DNA from: Phyllobacterium sp. T1293 | GTDB taxonomy: Bacteria > Pseudomonadota > Alphaproteobacteria > Rhizobiales > Rhizobiaceae | Assembly: GCF_020731415.2 (NCBI RefSeq) | Contig: NZ_CP088273.1 | Span: 1,927,001-1,991,000, forward strand | Reading direction: 5' to 3' | DNA length: 64,000 nucleotides | Shown: positions 7,120 through 15,860 of the stretch, piece by piece | How positions within the stretch are numbered: position 1 is the first letter of the stretch | Layout of the letters: each line of letters starts with the position of its first letter | Translations under genes and position numbers: made by a program | The notes under the pieces: generated by a model | What the model was told of the DNA's origin: nothing | Databases searched by the model: none | Seen by the model: only the letters and a program-made list of their open reading frames with translations

Positions 7120-8893
7120 GGGAACCTCCCTCACTGTCGCTGTCCGCTCTGAACTCAACAATATTGACCGGTTCAAACGGAACCGGCTCGATGCGCGGAC
7201 CGGCGAGTGGAATGAGAACATTGACCACCGTGCCCTGTCCGGGACGGCTGCGAATATCCATCTGGCCGCCATGCAGGCCGATCAGGCCCTTGACGGTTGC
7301 AAGACCAAGGCCGGTGCCTTCGTGCTTGCGGGTATAGTCATTCTGCACCTGACGGAATGGCTGGCCCAGCGTCTGCAGATCGGCTTCGGCAATGCCGATA
7401 CCGGTATCGCTGACGGAAAAGGCCAGCATGTCATCATGGATGCCCGCATCAATGGTGACTACACCACCGCTTTCGGTGAACTTGACCGCATTGGACACCA
7501 GATTGATCAGCACCTGCTGAATGGCGCGCTGGTCGGCAACGACGGCGCCGATATGCCTGCCCACACGATCACACAGGGTGACATTCTTCTGCGAGGCCTG
7601 ATGCGCCATCATGTCATGCACCATGGTCACGGCATCCTTGAAGGCAAAGCTTTCGGCCATGATCGGATAGGTTCCAGCCTCAATCTTCGACACGTCGAGG
7701 ATTGCATTGACCACGGAAAGCAGATGCGTACCTGATTGGTGTACAAGCTCAACATATTCGCGCTGGCGGGCATCCGGCAGCTTGCCGCAAATCTCCTGCA
7801 GCAGCACGTCGGAGAAACCTATGATGGAATTCAGCGGCGTGCGCAATTCATGGCTGACAGAAGCAAGGAAGCGGCCCTTGGTGATCTCGACCGTTTCCAC
7901 CTGCGTGCGGGCTGCCTCCAGCGCGAAGCGGTCAGCAACGGCGCTCGAAATATCCGACGCCACAACCACGAAACCATCAGCCTGACTGTGCGGCACGGCG
8001 GACAGGCGGTAAGTGGCAAAGCGAACCGTATGCGCTGCGCTTGCAGCCACACAGCGCAACTTTACTTCCGTGGAAGCTCCGGCCACGCCGCCGCGCAAAT
8101 CCGACAGGAAGGAAAGGAAATGCACGCGGTCGGATATATGCACACGGTCGAGCAAAGCCGTGCCGATCAAAAGGCTGCGGGCCATGCCGAAATGCGCCTG
8201 CGCCTTGCAGGAAAGCGAATTGATCATGCCGTCACGGCCAAGGCCGATCACTACACCTTCAATGGCATTTTCAAGATCGGCCACCCGATCATCGCGGCGG
8301 GCCGCATGGCCACGCGCAACCAGCGCGCTGGCTGTGCGGGCGAGCAATGAAGCGCCATAACCAAACGAAGCGAGCAGCGAAAACGCTGTCAGGGTGACAT
8401 TGCCTCCCATCCACATCGACACACCGAAGAGGATCGCAAGCACGGTGGCGGCGATAGCTGCCGATGTAGCAAGGGATTTCTGCGAGCGATAGACAAACCA
8501 GGCTTCAAGCGGGATAGCAGCAGCCATGATCCAGAGCAGAAGATTGGCTGATGGTCCGGTGACACCGATCACACCAATCGCAGCGCCATAGGATGCAAGT
8601 GCAGCCAGAGCCAGTATTGTGCTGTTGCGCACAAGCGAAAGCGCGCCGCAGAAAATCATCGGCAGGGCAAAAACCCCGACGCCAAGGCTCAGCATGCCAC
8701 CGGCTTCACTAAACAATGTATGGCTGGTGAGAAGAGCAATCGCCAGCAACACAGGCATAACCAGAAATGCACCGGCCATGCGGGCGTCCCTGTCGCGTTC
8801 GGCGGCGCCGGCAACAGATGTGCTCACCCAGCGCTTGCAGTGGCGCCTGAAGGCATCAGCAATCTTGGGCAGTGTGACGGAATGAATCGGCAC
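7094..8893 (-). CDS. Membrane PAS sensor histidine kinase
   Basis: 599-aa kinase. Residues 40-190 contain about six membrane helices, 205-325 a PAS-like domain, and then a dimerisation domain with the H-box SHELRTPLN (His348 is the predicted phosphorylation site). The catalytic domain has N-box NLVSNAVKF (464-472), G1 DTGIGI (496-501) and G2 GTGLGL (526-531). The H-box and layout are those of the PleC/DivJ/PdhS group of alphaproteobacterial cell-cycle kinases, but membership in that group is an inference. There is no adjacent response regulator, so its partner lies elsewhere. The start is GTG with AGGA 10 nt upstream. It is first in an operon with a peptidoglycan-binding protein, which suggests an envelope-related signal. 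Confidence 0.92.
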   Translation of the reverse strand: MPIHSVTLPKIADAFRRHCKRWVSTSVAGAAERDRDARMAGAFLVMPVLLAIALLTSHTLFSEAGGMLSLGVGVFALPMIFCGALSLVRNSTILALAALASYGAAIGVIGVTGPSANLLLWIMAAAIPLEAWFVYRSQKSLATSAAIAATVLAILFGVSMWMGGNVTLTAFSLLASFGYGASLLARTASALVARGHAARRDDRVADLENAIEGVVIGLGRDGMINSLSCKAQAHFGMARSLLIGTALLDRVHISDRVHFLSFLSDLRGGVAGASTEVKLRCVAASAAHTVRFATYRLSAVPHSQADGFVVVASDISSAVADRFALEAARTQVETVEITKGRFLASVSHELRTPLNSIIGFSDVLLQEICGKLPDARQREYVELVHQSGTHLLSVVNAILDVSKIEAGTYPIMAESFAFKDAVTMVHDMMAHQASQKNVTLCDRVGRHIGAVVADQRAIQQVLINLVSNAVKFTESGGVVTIDAGIHDDMLAFSVSDTGIGIAEADLQTLGQPFRQVQNDYTRKHEGTGLGLATVKGLIGLHGGQMDIRSRPGQGTVVNVLIPLAGPRIEPVPFEPVNIVEFRADSDSEGGSHAEARKSA

Positions 8894-9248
8894 CAGTTTT
8901 TTCCTGCTATCCGTAAGATCCAGCCGGGGCCAAATGCTTGACGGTCATTTCAATGTCGCCGTTAACCTTCGCAGACGAGGCTTTAAGGAAAGGATAAAAC
9001 CGGGGCACCAGATGCCTCTCACAACCGGTTTCGAACGAATGTGGGAGGGCTTTTCAATGCATGGTAAATGAAGAGTTTCGGGTTGCCGCCCATTTGCCCA
9101 TCGAATCGGGAAAGCGGCAATTTCGCCGCCAAGATTTCTTAATCCTTGGTTTCTATGATCACTCAAATGCAAAACCGCGTCGCAACGGGTTTTTGCCGTC
9201 TGTGTGGCAATGTCGAAAGCAAATTGGGTATCGACAGAGGATTTTGAA
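8894..9248. other. Divergent intergenic region, kinase / DUF5330
   Basis: 355 bp holding the promoters of the minus-strand kinase operon and the plus-strand DUF5330 gene. No gene, strong hairpin or repeat was seen; one GAATC (a CcrM-type GANTC site) lies near 9105. Confidence 0.4.
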
Positions 9249-9737
9249 ATGTTCTTCCTGATCAGGTTTGCGATCAAGTTCTGCTTCTGGATGATGCTGA
9301 TCTCGCTGTTCATTCCCGGCGGGCCGAGAGACAATCCGCAAGGGACGCCACAGCCCGGCCCGCTTGAGGCTTTCTTTGCTGCGCGCGCCACGATCAGCGA
9401 TCTCAGCCAGTTCTGCACACGCAATCCCGATGCCTGCGAAACGGGCAAGGCCGCGCTTAACAATGCAGGCGTTCGCGCTGGCGAGGTTGCCAAAGTCGGC
9501 TATCAGTATCTCGACACACAGCTTGGCAACAAGACAAACAAGGCGGACGCGGCGGTAGCTGCCGCACATGAAGACGCCGAAGCCAAACCTATCGCAGCCT
9601 CGACGAGCCAGAGTGATCTGATCAAAGCAAAACTGCGCGAGATGGCGCTGCGCGAAATTCTCGACGTCGCCATTCGTCAGCGCGAACAGTCGGGTGCCGT
9701 CGACAACAAAACCACCGGCACCATTGTAAAGAAGTAA
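9249..9737 (+). CDS. DUF5330 domain protein
   Basis: 162-aa protein with an N-terminal membrane or signal segment (about residues 1-20, MFFLIRFAIKFCFWMML) and then a soluble helical domain. The pattern TISDLSQFCTRNPDACETG followed by YQYLDTQLGNKT is that of DUF5330, a small family of Rhizobiales. Function is unknown. The ATG at 9249 is preceded by AGAGGA at the proper distance. It lies 76 bp upstream of sufE in the same direction, a neighbourhood I recall from related genomes. Confidence 0.75.
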   Translation: MFFLIRFAIKFCFWMMLISLFIPGGPRDNPQGTPQPGPLEAFFAARATISDLSQFCTRNPDACETGKAALNNAGVRAGEVAKVGYQYLDTQLGNKTNKADAAVAAAHEDAEAKPIAASTSQSDLIKAKLREMALREILDVAIRQREQSGAVDNKTTGTIVKK

Positions 9738-9813
9738 GCCCTGCGACAGGAAAAACGGTGACGTGGAGGCTTCCCGTCACTATATGTGCCTAATCACAGC
9801 AGAGACTTGTTTT

Positions 9814-10254
9814 ATGGCACAGACAATTGACGACATTATCGCGGATTTTGACTTTCTTGACGATTGGGAAGACCGCTACCGCTATGTCATTGACTTTGGC
9901 CGCGAACTGAAACCTTATCCCGACACCGCCCGCGATGCGGAGCATAAGGTCAATGGCTGTGTCAGTCAGGTCTGGCTGAAAAGCACATTGAGCGAAGGCA
10001 CGGACCCGGTGATCGAGTTTGTCGGTGATTCCGATGCGCATATCGTGCGCGGTCTCGTGGCGATTATGATGGTGCTCTATTCCGGCAAGAAGGCATCGGA
10101 AATCCTCGCCGTCGATCCGGAAGCGATCCTGAAGAAACTGGGCCTGAATGAAAACCTCACACCGCAGCGTTCCAACGGATTACGCTCCATGATTGGCCGT
10201 ATCCGCAGCGAGGCGCAGGCTTCCCTCGGGTCAGCCCACGCCACACAGCATTGA
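9814..10254 (+). CDS. sufE: SufE cysteine desulfuration protein
   Basis: 146-aa SufE. It accepts persulfide sulfur from the SufS cysteine desulfurase and passes it to the Suf Fe-S scaffold in the cytoplasm. The family pattern is clear: IIADFDFLDDWEDRYRYVIDFG at the N-terminus, then HKVNGCVSQVW with the sulfur-accepting Cys49, and a C-terminal KKLGLNENLTPQRSNGL segment. Length is typical. The start at 9814 fits the usual SufE N-terminus; the ribosome site is weak. No other suf gene is nearby, so this is a stand-alone copy. Confidence 0.95.
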   Translation: MAQTIDDIIADFDFLDDWEDRYRYVIDFGRELKPYPDTARDAEHKVNGCVSQVWLKSTLSEGTDPVIEFVGDSDAHIVRGLVAIMMVLYSGKKASEILAVDPEAILKKLGLNENLTPQRSNGLRSMIGRIRSEAQASLGSAHATQH

Positions 10255-10318
10255 AGATACAAGACTGGTGATATGGTTCGTGAGAGCGCACCACCACGCC
10301 TGATTTTTCTGCAAGTTT

Positions 10319-10480
10319 CCACCCCCCTCTGTCCTGTCGGACATCTCCCCCACAAGGGGGGAGATCAGCTGTGTTACCGTCTTTGCACAATCTGAAACAG
10401 TTCCGGTTGTGCAAAGGCGTTCATGCGAATGTGATCTCCCCCCTTGTGGGGGAGATGCCCGACAGGGCAGAGGGAGGTGC
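10319..10480. repeat. Nested palindromic intergenic element
   Basis: About 160 bp built as a large inverted repeat. The arms (10319-10367 and 10432-10480) are nearly identical in opposite orientation, and each contains its own hairpin ATCTCCCCC-ACAA-GGGGGGAGAT. Between them CTTTGCACAA (10381-10390) faces TTGTGCAAAG (10407-10416). The left arm carries CTCTGTCCTGTCGG, a type of sequence I recall as dispersed in Rhizobiales genomes. It resembles a miniature mobile or REP-type element and could act as a terminator for sufE and the convergent DUF6456 gene. Confidence 0.85.
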
Positions 10481-10526
10481 ATATCTCATCCCAACGCCGG
10501 AGCGCTCGTAGAACAATCCCCATACC

Positions 10527-11327
10527 CTACTGCATCGAAGGGCGATAATCCTCGGTTCCCCAGTGAATAATGCGCTGGGATCGCCGTGCCGGTGATGGCG
10601 GATAGTAATGCCGATCCAGTACCGCCAGCGCTGTCTTCAGGATCAGTTTCGCCGAACGAACGGGCCATTGACGTTCGCGCTCGATAACCTCCAGCCCTTT
10701 CAGGAAGCAGCAGACATCGATTAATACGCCTGACAGTTCAGGCCCGACTGCTTCCAGCGCCCGCTCCACCCGTAGCCGCGCCGCCAGTGCGGCGTCGGTG
10801 ATTTCAAGCACACCATTGCCACTGCGATGGCGGGCGCCTGAACCGGTAACATTCCAGTTGACGCCGAGCGACGGCATCAGATTGCCCAGCGTGTAGTCAC
10901 TGCGCAGCCGCTCGCCAGCCTTAAATGCTGCGTCGCTGATCAAAGGCTTGCCGGATGCATCCTTACGCTTGTGCAACAGGCCAAGCGGAGATTCCGCTTC
11001 GTTACGGCGCACATGCACCGAACCATTGCTGTCATCAAGCACAATGACTGCATCGCTGCGATGCTGGGCGGCATAGGCATCTGCTCCACCGTCCAAGCGG
11101 CGCAGGAACGCCCTGCCCGTGTCGGTGATTATGAGCTTGCCGCCGCGTGAATGGGCCAATTCTTCGCGAACAGCATGATCAATCGTCGACCGCGCGACGG
11201 AAATTGCACCGCCTGCTGCACTCTCGAGCGTGCGCTTTGCATTGCCTGATGCAACGACCTCCGCCGGTGCCTTGAGGAGGAAACACAATAATCTGCGCAC
11301 CAATCGCCCGTTGCTGACCTCACTCAT
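10527..11327 (-). CDS. DUF6456 domain protein
   Basis: 266-aa protein. The first 75 residues look like a winged-helix unit (ISVARSTIDHAVREEL, then KLIITDTGRAFLRR). Residues about 110-266 form the DUF6456 domain: SPLGLLHKRKD, FKAGERLRSDYTLGNLMPSLGVNW, GVLIDVCCFLKGLEVIERERQWP, and LKTALAVLDRHY near the end. Function is unknown; a DNA-binding role is suggested by the first part. Its ATG overlaps the stop of the DnaA-like gene (ATGA at 11324-11327), so the two are translationally coupled. Confidence 0.85.
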   Translation of the reverse strand: MSEVSNGRLVRRLLCFLLKAPAEVVASGNAKRTLESAAGGAISVARSTIDHAVREELAHSRGGKLIITDTGRAFLRRLDGGADAYAAQHRSDAVIVLDDSNGSVHVRRNEAESPLGLLHKRKDASGKPLISDAAFKAGERLRSDYTLGNLMPSLGVNWNVTGSGARHRSGNGVLEITDAALAARLRVERALEAVGPELSGVLIDVCCFLKGLEVIERERQWPVRSAKLILKTALAVLDRHYYPPSPARRSQRIIHWGTEDYRPSMQ

Positions 11328-11779
11328 CGGCGCACCATGCCGCTGCGCAGGAAGGCGGCCCTCAGAATATTCTCGATGGTATTGATGATGCGGTCAAACT
11401 CCGGCTCGTCGCGCATATCCTCAATGAGATGGCAGGCATGATTGACCGTGCTGCGGTCACGCCCAAAAGCGCGCCCGACCTCTGACATGCTCAGCGACAA
11501 TGTGACATGAGCCACATACATGCCGATCTGCCGGACCCGCGCCACCGAACGCTCGCACCGGGAGTGCGAGCGAAGATCACGGCCACTGACATTGAAAAAG
11601 CCTGAAAGAATATCGATAACACTGTCGCAGACCTGAAAAAGACGCTCATCCAACGGCTCGTTATCATCGGGAATGAATGGCTTGATTGCCCGCTGCCTTG
11701 AACGACGCTGACGAAGAATATCGATCATCGCCCGCGCTTCGGTGACAGAGCTGATCAAATGAGGGAAATTCTCGGACAT
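11324..11779 (-). CDS. DnaA domain IV-like helix-turn-helix protein
   Basis: 151-aa protein whose second half reproduces the DNA-binding domain IV of the replication initiator DnaA: VARVRQIGMYVAHVTLSLSMSEVGRAFG, then the signature DRSTVNHACHLIE (compare GRDHTTVLHAxxKI in DnaA). There is no AAA+ ATPase part, so it cannot act as an initiator by itself. It may bind DnaA-box-like sequences as a regulator, which is inference. It is the first gene of a two-gene unit with the DUF6456 gene (4-bp overlap). GAGCGAG lies before the ATG. Confidence 0.85.
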   Translation of the reverse strand: MSENFPHLISSVTEARAMIDILRQRRSRQRAIKPFIPDDNEPLDERLFQVCDSVIDILSGFFNVSGRDLRSHSRCERSVARVRQIGMYVAHVTLSLSMSEVGRAFGRDRSTVNHACHLIEDMRDEPEFDRIINTIENILRAAFLRSGMVRR

Positions 11780-11974
11780 TCTCGCTCCACTTCATTTATA
11801 GGAATATCTTCTTATAATATTCCCATCAAGACCGTGGATAAGTTTTGCCTGACAAAAGCATTAATGAATTGTTTTGTAATATATATTTCTTGTATCTGCG
11901 TCATTTTATAGGACTCTTGTCCTACACTCGTTGCAACACTCCATAATGCCCCATCCCACATCAAGGATGGAACC

Positions 11975-12277
11975 ATGGCGCATATCGACTGGATAAAAGA
12001 ACGGCAGGCTTTTCTGGCCACCAGAGAAGCCGAGCGTGAGAGCGCGCGGCAACGCCTCGCATTGCAAATTCTCTGCGGCGAGGACCTCGACACCATAATC
12101 ACCCTTAGCGCTGCAGACAGGTTGAACTATTGCAGGCGGTTAAAGCGACTGATTGAGAGAGAAAGGATAAAGGGCGGCAAGGGACACTGGAGCTATGATC
12201 TTAACCGCCATATCGGCCTCAAACAGGCTCTGGATACATTGCAGAAGTCCATGCAGGTTTCCGTCCGTGCGGATTGA
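11975..12277 (+). CDS. Small helical hypothetical protein
   Basis: 100-aa charged, soluble protein that I do not recognise as a named family. It begins MAHIDWIKERQAFLATREAERESARQ-like, with long amphipathic helices, and has a basic middle (RRLKRLIERERIKGGKGHW). There is no signal peptide or membrane segment. AAGGATGGAACC before the ATG is a good ribosome site. It is divergent from the DnaA-like gene and convergent with MucR, with a shared terminator 14 bp after its stop. The codon pattern and strong signals make it a real gene. Confidence 0.75.
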   Translation: MAHIDWIKERQAFLATREAERESARQRLALQILCGEDLDTIITLSAADRLNYCRRLKRLIERERIKGGKGHWSYDLNRHIGLKQALDTLQKSMQVSVRAD

Positions 12278-12290
12278 GGCACAAACGAAA

Positions 12291-12314
12291 ACGGCGCCGA
12301 GGGGCGCCGTCTTT
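12291..12314 (+). terminator. Bidirectional terminator between the 100-aa gene and mucR
   Basis: An 8-bp perfect stem ACGGCGCC / GGCGCCGT with a GAGG loop. A short T-rich run follows on the plus strand and TTTTCG on the minus strand, so it can end transcripts from both convergent genes. Confidence 0.8.
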
Positions 12315-12337
12315 GCAAATCATTCGTGAGCAGCTTA

Positions 12338-12778
12338 TTAAGCGGCCTTCTTGCGCTTGCGGCCGAGGCCCATGTTCTTGGCCAGACGCGAACGAGCAGC
12401 GGCGTAGTTCGGTGCAACCATTGGATAGGACGCATCCAGATCCCACTTTTCGCGGTACTGTTCAGGGGTAAGGCCATAATGGGTCATCAGGTGACGCTTC
12501 AAAGACTTGAACTTCTTGCCGTCTTCGAGGCATACGATGTAATCGTCCGCTACGGATTTCTTTGGGTTGATTGCAGGCTTTGGCTTTTCCTGAATCGTGA
12601 CGACTGCTTCTGCACCACTACCGACCCGACCAAGAGCAGCGTGAACATCAGCAATAAGCGCCGGAAGATCGCCAGATGGCACTGAATTATTGCTTACATA
12701 AGCAGCAACCAATTCAGCGGTCAGCTCCAGAAGAACATCACCGGCAGCTGTGTTTGAATTGTCGAATGTTGTCATCAA
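12338..12778 (-). CDS. mucR: Ros/MucR family zinc-finger transcriptional regulator
   Basis: 146-aa MucR-type regulator, a nucleoid-like repressor of AT-rich promoters controlling exopolysaccharide, motility and virulence genes in Rhizobiales. The N-terminal 60 residues are the oligomerisation part. The finger region reads [25 protein letters not shown]; Asp replaces the second Cys of Ros (CLED instead of CLEC), as usual in MucR. It is followed by the conserved [16 protein letters not shown] and LAKNMGLG, then a basic tail. It sits beside 0.8 kb of AT-rich DNA, the kind of target MucR binds, so autoregulation is likely. Confidence 0.95.
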   Translation of the reverse strand: MMTTFDNSNTAAGDVLLELTAELVAAYVSNNSVPSGDLPALIADVHAALGRVGSGAEAVVTIQEKPKPAINPKKSVADDYIVCLEDGKKFKSLKRHLMTHYGLTPEQYREKWDLDASYPMVAPNYAAARSRLAKNMGLGRKRKKAA

Positions 12779-13025
12779 AGTCCAAATCCTTCATCTAATT
12801 TGAAAAGTGGGTATTACTCGGGAAAGCAAGCAGTATAAATCTGCAAATATCAGAAATCCTGACACTGATGGCCACACTGTATTCAGGATAGAGCACAAAT
12901 TGTCAAATCAATACTTCACCAAAAAAAGAAATATTTGTAATTTTTCCTTGATATAGAATTTACTTGGGCCTTCACGGTGATTAAGGCAAGAAAGCCAAAA
13001 TCCGATTAAACATGTGATAACATAA

Positions 13026-13043
13026 ATGTTCACACGTGAACAT
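13026..13043. promoter_or_regulatory. 18-bp palindrome, operator-like
   Basis: ATGTTCAC-AC-GTGAACAT: perfect 8-bp arms around a 2-bp centre, about 250 bp before the mucR start. Length and symmetry resemble sites of LuxR-type or GntR-type dimers, but the cognate protein cannot be named. Confidence 0.5.
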
Positions 13044-13075
13044 CCATACAACACCACTAAGACCAAAAATGGCGA

Positions 13076-13098
13076 AAATGAGGAACCAATCCTCATTT
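13076..13098. other. 9-bp hairpin in the AT-rich region
   Basis: AAATGAGGA (13076-13084) and TCCTCATTT (13090-13098) form a perfect stem with a 5-nt loop. It could be a weak terminator or a second operator; no T-run follows. Confidence 0.4.
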
Positions 13099-13586
13099 CA
13101 CAAGCATTCTATAATAACGGATATTGCTGAGTGCGGTTGCGAAACCTACGATAGAATAACTCATGACAATATTCTTCGAGTTCTGTTTTTGACCAAATAG
13201 ACAATTTACGCGCAATATGAACAAAAAAACCACAAAACCACGTCAACCGGCCAAAATGTATCGCTAAATCAGCCGAAACTGCCCTTTCACCAGCCCATAT
13301 CAACGCATTTGCATAAATAACGGCAGTATTGTTGCAAGAAATTATGTGCAACATTTTATTTATGAAGATGTTCGCTCCACTGGTAAAACAATCTGGAATA
13401 GAAAAAGGCAAAGGTACGGTATTGCACGTAATGGTTGTAGTTCTGTGGCTCCGCTCTGCTTCTTAAGCAGGATTGACGAATCCTTTGCAGATGTGATCAT
13501 CGTATGCTTTGGCAAGAGTCTGATATGCTGGCGCGATCGACGTCGCCCATCCTGCCCATCCTATCCACTGCACCTGAAAGCATTTT

Positions 13587-15692
13587 ATGACCAACACATC
13601 CCGTTTCATCACCCTTCCCGCTCCCCAATCCGCCAAGCACCCGGTTTCCGATACGCGCCACGGTATAACGCGCGTGGATGACTATGCGTGGATGCGTGCT
13701 GAGAACTGGCAGGAGGTTTTCAAGGACCCATCGACGCTCGATCCTGCGATCCGCAGTCATCTGGAAGCGGAGAACGCCTATCAATCGGCATTGATGGCCG
13801 ATACCAAAGCATTGCAGAGCAAACTTTTTGAAGAGATGAAAGGCCGCATCAAGGAGGATGACTCCTCGGTCCCGTCAAAGGACGGACCTTATGCCTATGG
13901 CACTTCCTACAAAACGGGCGGGCAGCATCCACGTTTTTTCCGCACACCACGCGATGGTGGTGAGCAGACCATGCTGCTGGACGGCGATCTGGAAGGCGAT
14001 GACAAGGCCTATTTCAGTCTCGGCTCCGCCGACCATTCCCCTGACCATTCAAAAATGATCTGGGGTTTTGACGATAAGGGTTCTGAATTCTACACGCTCA
14101 AAGTGCGCGATCTGACAACGCTGGCCGATGCGGATGATCTTGTCAGCGACACATCTGGCGGCGGTGTATGGAACGCCCACTCCAACGGCTTTTACTACAC
14201 AAGAGTGGATGCCAATCATCGCCCTTCACGTCTTTTCTATCATGAACTTGGCCAGCCCGAGAGCACCGACCGCCTGATCCACGAAGAGAAAGACCCCGGT
14301 TTCTTCATGGGCGTCGGCTGCAGTTCGCTTGATGATTTTATCTTCATCGATTGCCATGATCATGAAACTTCCGAGGTCTGGCTGCTTGATGCCAGAAATG
14401 CCGCTTCGGAACCAAAGCTTGTTGCTGCACGTCAGACCGGCGTGGAATACAGCCTGACCGAAGGCGGCGATGTTTTCTACATCCTGACCAATGCCGATGG
14501 TGCCAAGGATTTCAAAATCATGAGCACGCCGGTCACAGCGCCTGAGCCGGAAAACTGGACCGAAGTGGTTGCCCACAAAGCGGGCCGCCTGCTGCTCGGT
14601 CATGGTGCTTACAAGGATCATCTGGTTTGGCTGGAGCGTGAGAACAGCCTGCCCCGTATCATGATCCGCAATCGACATTCGGGTGAAGAACATGCCATTG
14701 CCTTTGACGAAGAGGCTTTCTCGCTCGGCCTGCAGGGCAGTCCTGAATATGACAGCGAAGTCATCCGCTTTTCCTATTCATCGATGACCACGCCTTCGCA
14801 GCTTTATGATTACAATATGCGCACGCGTGAGCGGACCCTGCTGAAAACACAGGAAGTGCCCTCCGGCCACAACCCGGATGATTACATCACCCGGCGTTTG
14901 CTGGCTCCGGCCTCCGACGGCGAAACCGTGCCGGTTTCCATCGTCTATCACCGTGATACGAAACTGGATGGCTCTGCGCCCTGCCTGCTCTATGGCTATG
15001 GTTCTTATGGTGCCACAAGGGCGCCCAGTTTCAGCACCAGTCTTCTTTCCCTTGTTGATCGCGGCTTCATTTATGCCATCGCCCACATTCGCGGCGGCAA
15101 GGATAAGGGCTATGCCTGGTATGACAATGGCAAACGCCTGCACAAGAAGAACACGTTTACGGATTTCATCGCCTCGGCCCGCCATCTGGTTGCTGAAGGC
15201 TTCACAAGTCATGAGCGGATCATCGCACAGGGTGGCTCTGCCGGTGGCATGTTGATGGGTGCTGTCGCCAATATGGCACCGGAGGCCTTTGGCGGCATTA
15301 TTGCCGAAGTACCGTTCGTGGATGTGATCAACACGATGCTTGATGATACTTTGCCGCTTACCCCGCCGGAATGGACCGAATGGGGCAATCCGATCACCTC
15401 GCCAACAGATTACGCCTACATGGCTTCCTACTCGCCCTATGACAATGTCCATGCGCAGGCCTATCCGCCTGTTCTCGCGGTGGCCGGGCTGACTGATCCG
15501 CGCGTGACATATTGGGAACCGGCAAAATGGGTGGCGAAACTACGGGAGCTGAAGACCGACGACAATCCCGTGCTCTTCCGCATCAACATGGATGCAGGCC
15601 ATGCCGGTGCGTCTGGCCGGTTCTCGCGGCTGGAAGAGGTCGCCTATGTCTACGCCTATGCCCTCAAGCTGGTTGGCAAGGCAGCGGTTTAG
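13587..15692 (+). CDS. ptrB: Oligopeptidase B (S9A serine peptidase)
   Basis: 701-aa prolyl-oligopeptidase-family enzyme that cuts short peptides after Arg or Lys in the cytoplasm. The N-terminal 420 residues are the beta-propeller lid, beginning with the typical DTRHGITRVDDYAWMRAENW. The alpha/beta-hydrolase domain has the nucleophile motif GGSAGG (Ser551), Asp637 (GLTDPRV) and His672 (DAGHAG). Length is typical of PtrB. It stands alone with its own promoter in the AT-rich region; a strong hairpin follows at 15713. Confidence 0.95.
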   Translation: MTNTSRFITLPAPQSAKHPVSDTRHGITRVDDYAWMRAENWQEVFKDPSTLDPAIRSHLEAENAYQSALMADTKALQSKLFEEMKGRIKEDDSSVPSKDGPYAYGTSYKTGGQHPRFFRTPRDGGEQTMLLDGDLEGDDKAYFSLGSADHSPDHSKMIWGFDDKGSEFYTLKVRDLTTLADADDLVSDTSGGGVWNAHSNGFYYTRVDANHRPSRLFYHELGQPESTDRLIHEEKDPGFFMGVGCSSLDDFIFIDCHDHETSEVWLLDARNAASEPKLVAARQTGVEYSLTEGGDVFYILTNADGAKDFKIMSTPVTAPEPENWTEVVAHKAGRLLLGHGAYKDHLVWLERENSLPRIMIRNRHSGEEHAIAFDEEAFSLGLQGSPEYDSEVIRFSYSSMTTPSQLYDYNMRTRERTLLKTQEVPSGHNPDDYITRRLLAPASDGETVPVSIVYHRDTKLDGSAPCLLYGYGSYGATRAPSFSTSLLSLVDRGFIYAIAHIRGGKDKGYAWYDNGKRLHKKNTFTDFIASARHLVAEGFTSHERIIAQGGSAGGMLMGAVANMAPEAFGGIIAEVPFVDVINTMLDDTLPLTPPEWTEWGNPITSPTDYAYMASYSPYDNVHAQAYPPVLAVAGLTDPRVTYWEPAKWVAKLRELKTDDNPVLFRINMDAGHAGASGRFSRLEEVAYVYAYALKLVGKAAV

Positions 15693-15712
15693 TCATCCAC
15701 GGCTGTAATCAA

Positions 15713-15738
15713 ACCATCCGCGAAAACCCGCGGATGGT
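15713..15738 (+). terminator. Hairpin after ptrB
   Basis: ACCATCCGCG and CGCGGATGGT form a perfect 10-bp stem with a 6-nt loop, 21 bp after the ptrB stop. No T-run follows, so termination efficiency is uncertain. Confidence 0.6.
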
Positions 15739-15860
15739 GGTAGCGCAGATGTGTAAGATATTGCGCCGGGTCGCAGTTACAGAGATCGCTGTTTCCGCTA
15801 TAAAGGCATGAGGCGCTCGTGGGGAAGCAACATTGGACTGGTTCACTGCAGGAGGTTGTC

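Larger units (their letters stand above)
12779..13586. other. AT-rich intergenic region between mucR and ptrB
   Basis: 808 bp with clearly lower GC than its surroundings and no reading frame I would accept. It holds the mucR promoter on its left side and the ptrB promoter on its right. Two internal structures are listed separately (13026-13043 and 13076-13098). T-A-rich tracts (about 12890-12960 and 13310-13370) are plausible MucR sites, by analogy only. Confidence 0.6.

Noticed and set aside
10319..10480. CRISPR array
   Set aside because: The repeats are two inverted arms with one spacer-like gap, not several direct repeats with regular spacers, and no cas genes are present.
10077..10482. 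Several minus-strand ORFs over the end of sufE and the palindromic element
   Set aside because: They run through the palindromic repeat or are antisense to sufE. Their translations consist of repeat-derived low-complexity stretches.
12908..13096. 62-codon minus-strand ORF next to mucR
   Set aside because: Low-complexity composition, no ribosome site, and it overlaps the palindrome and hairpin; probably non-coding.
13109..13411. 100-codon minus-strand ORF in the AT-rich region
   Set aside because: No ribosome site at its start, no recognised domain, and base composition of the AT-rich non-coding island. It could be a degenerate gene but I cannot support it.
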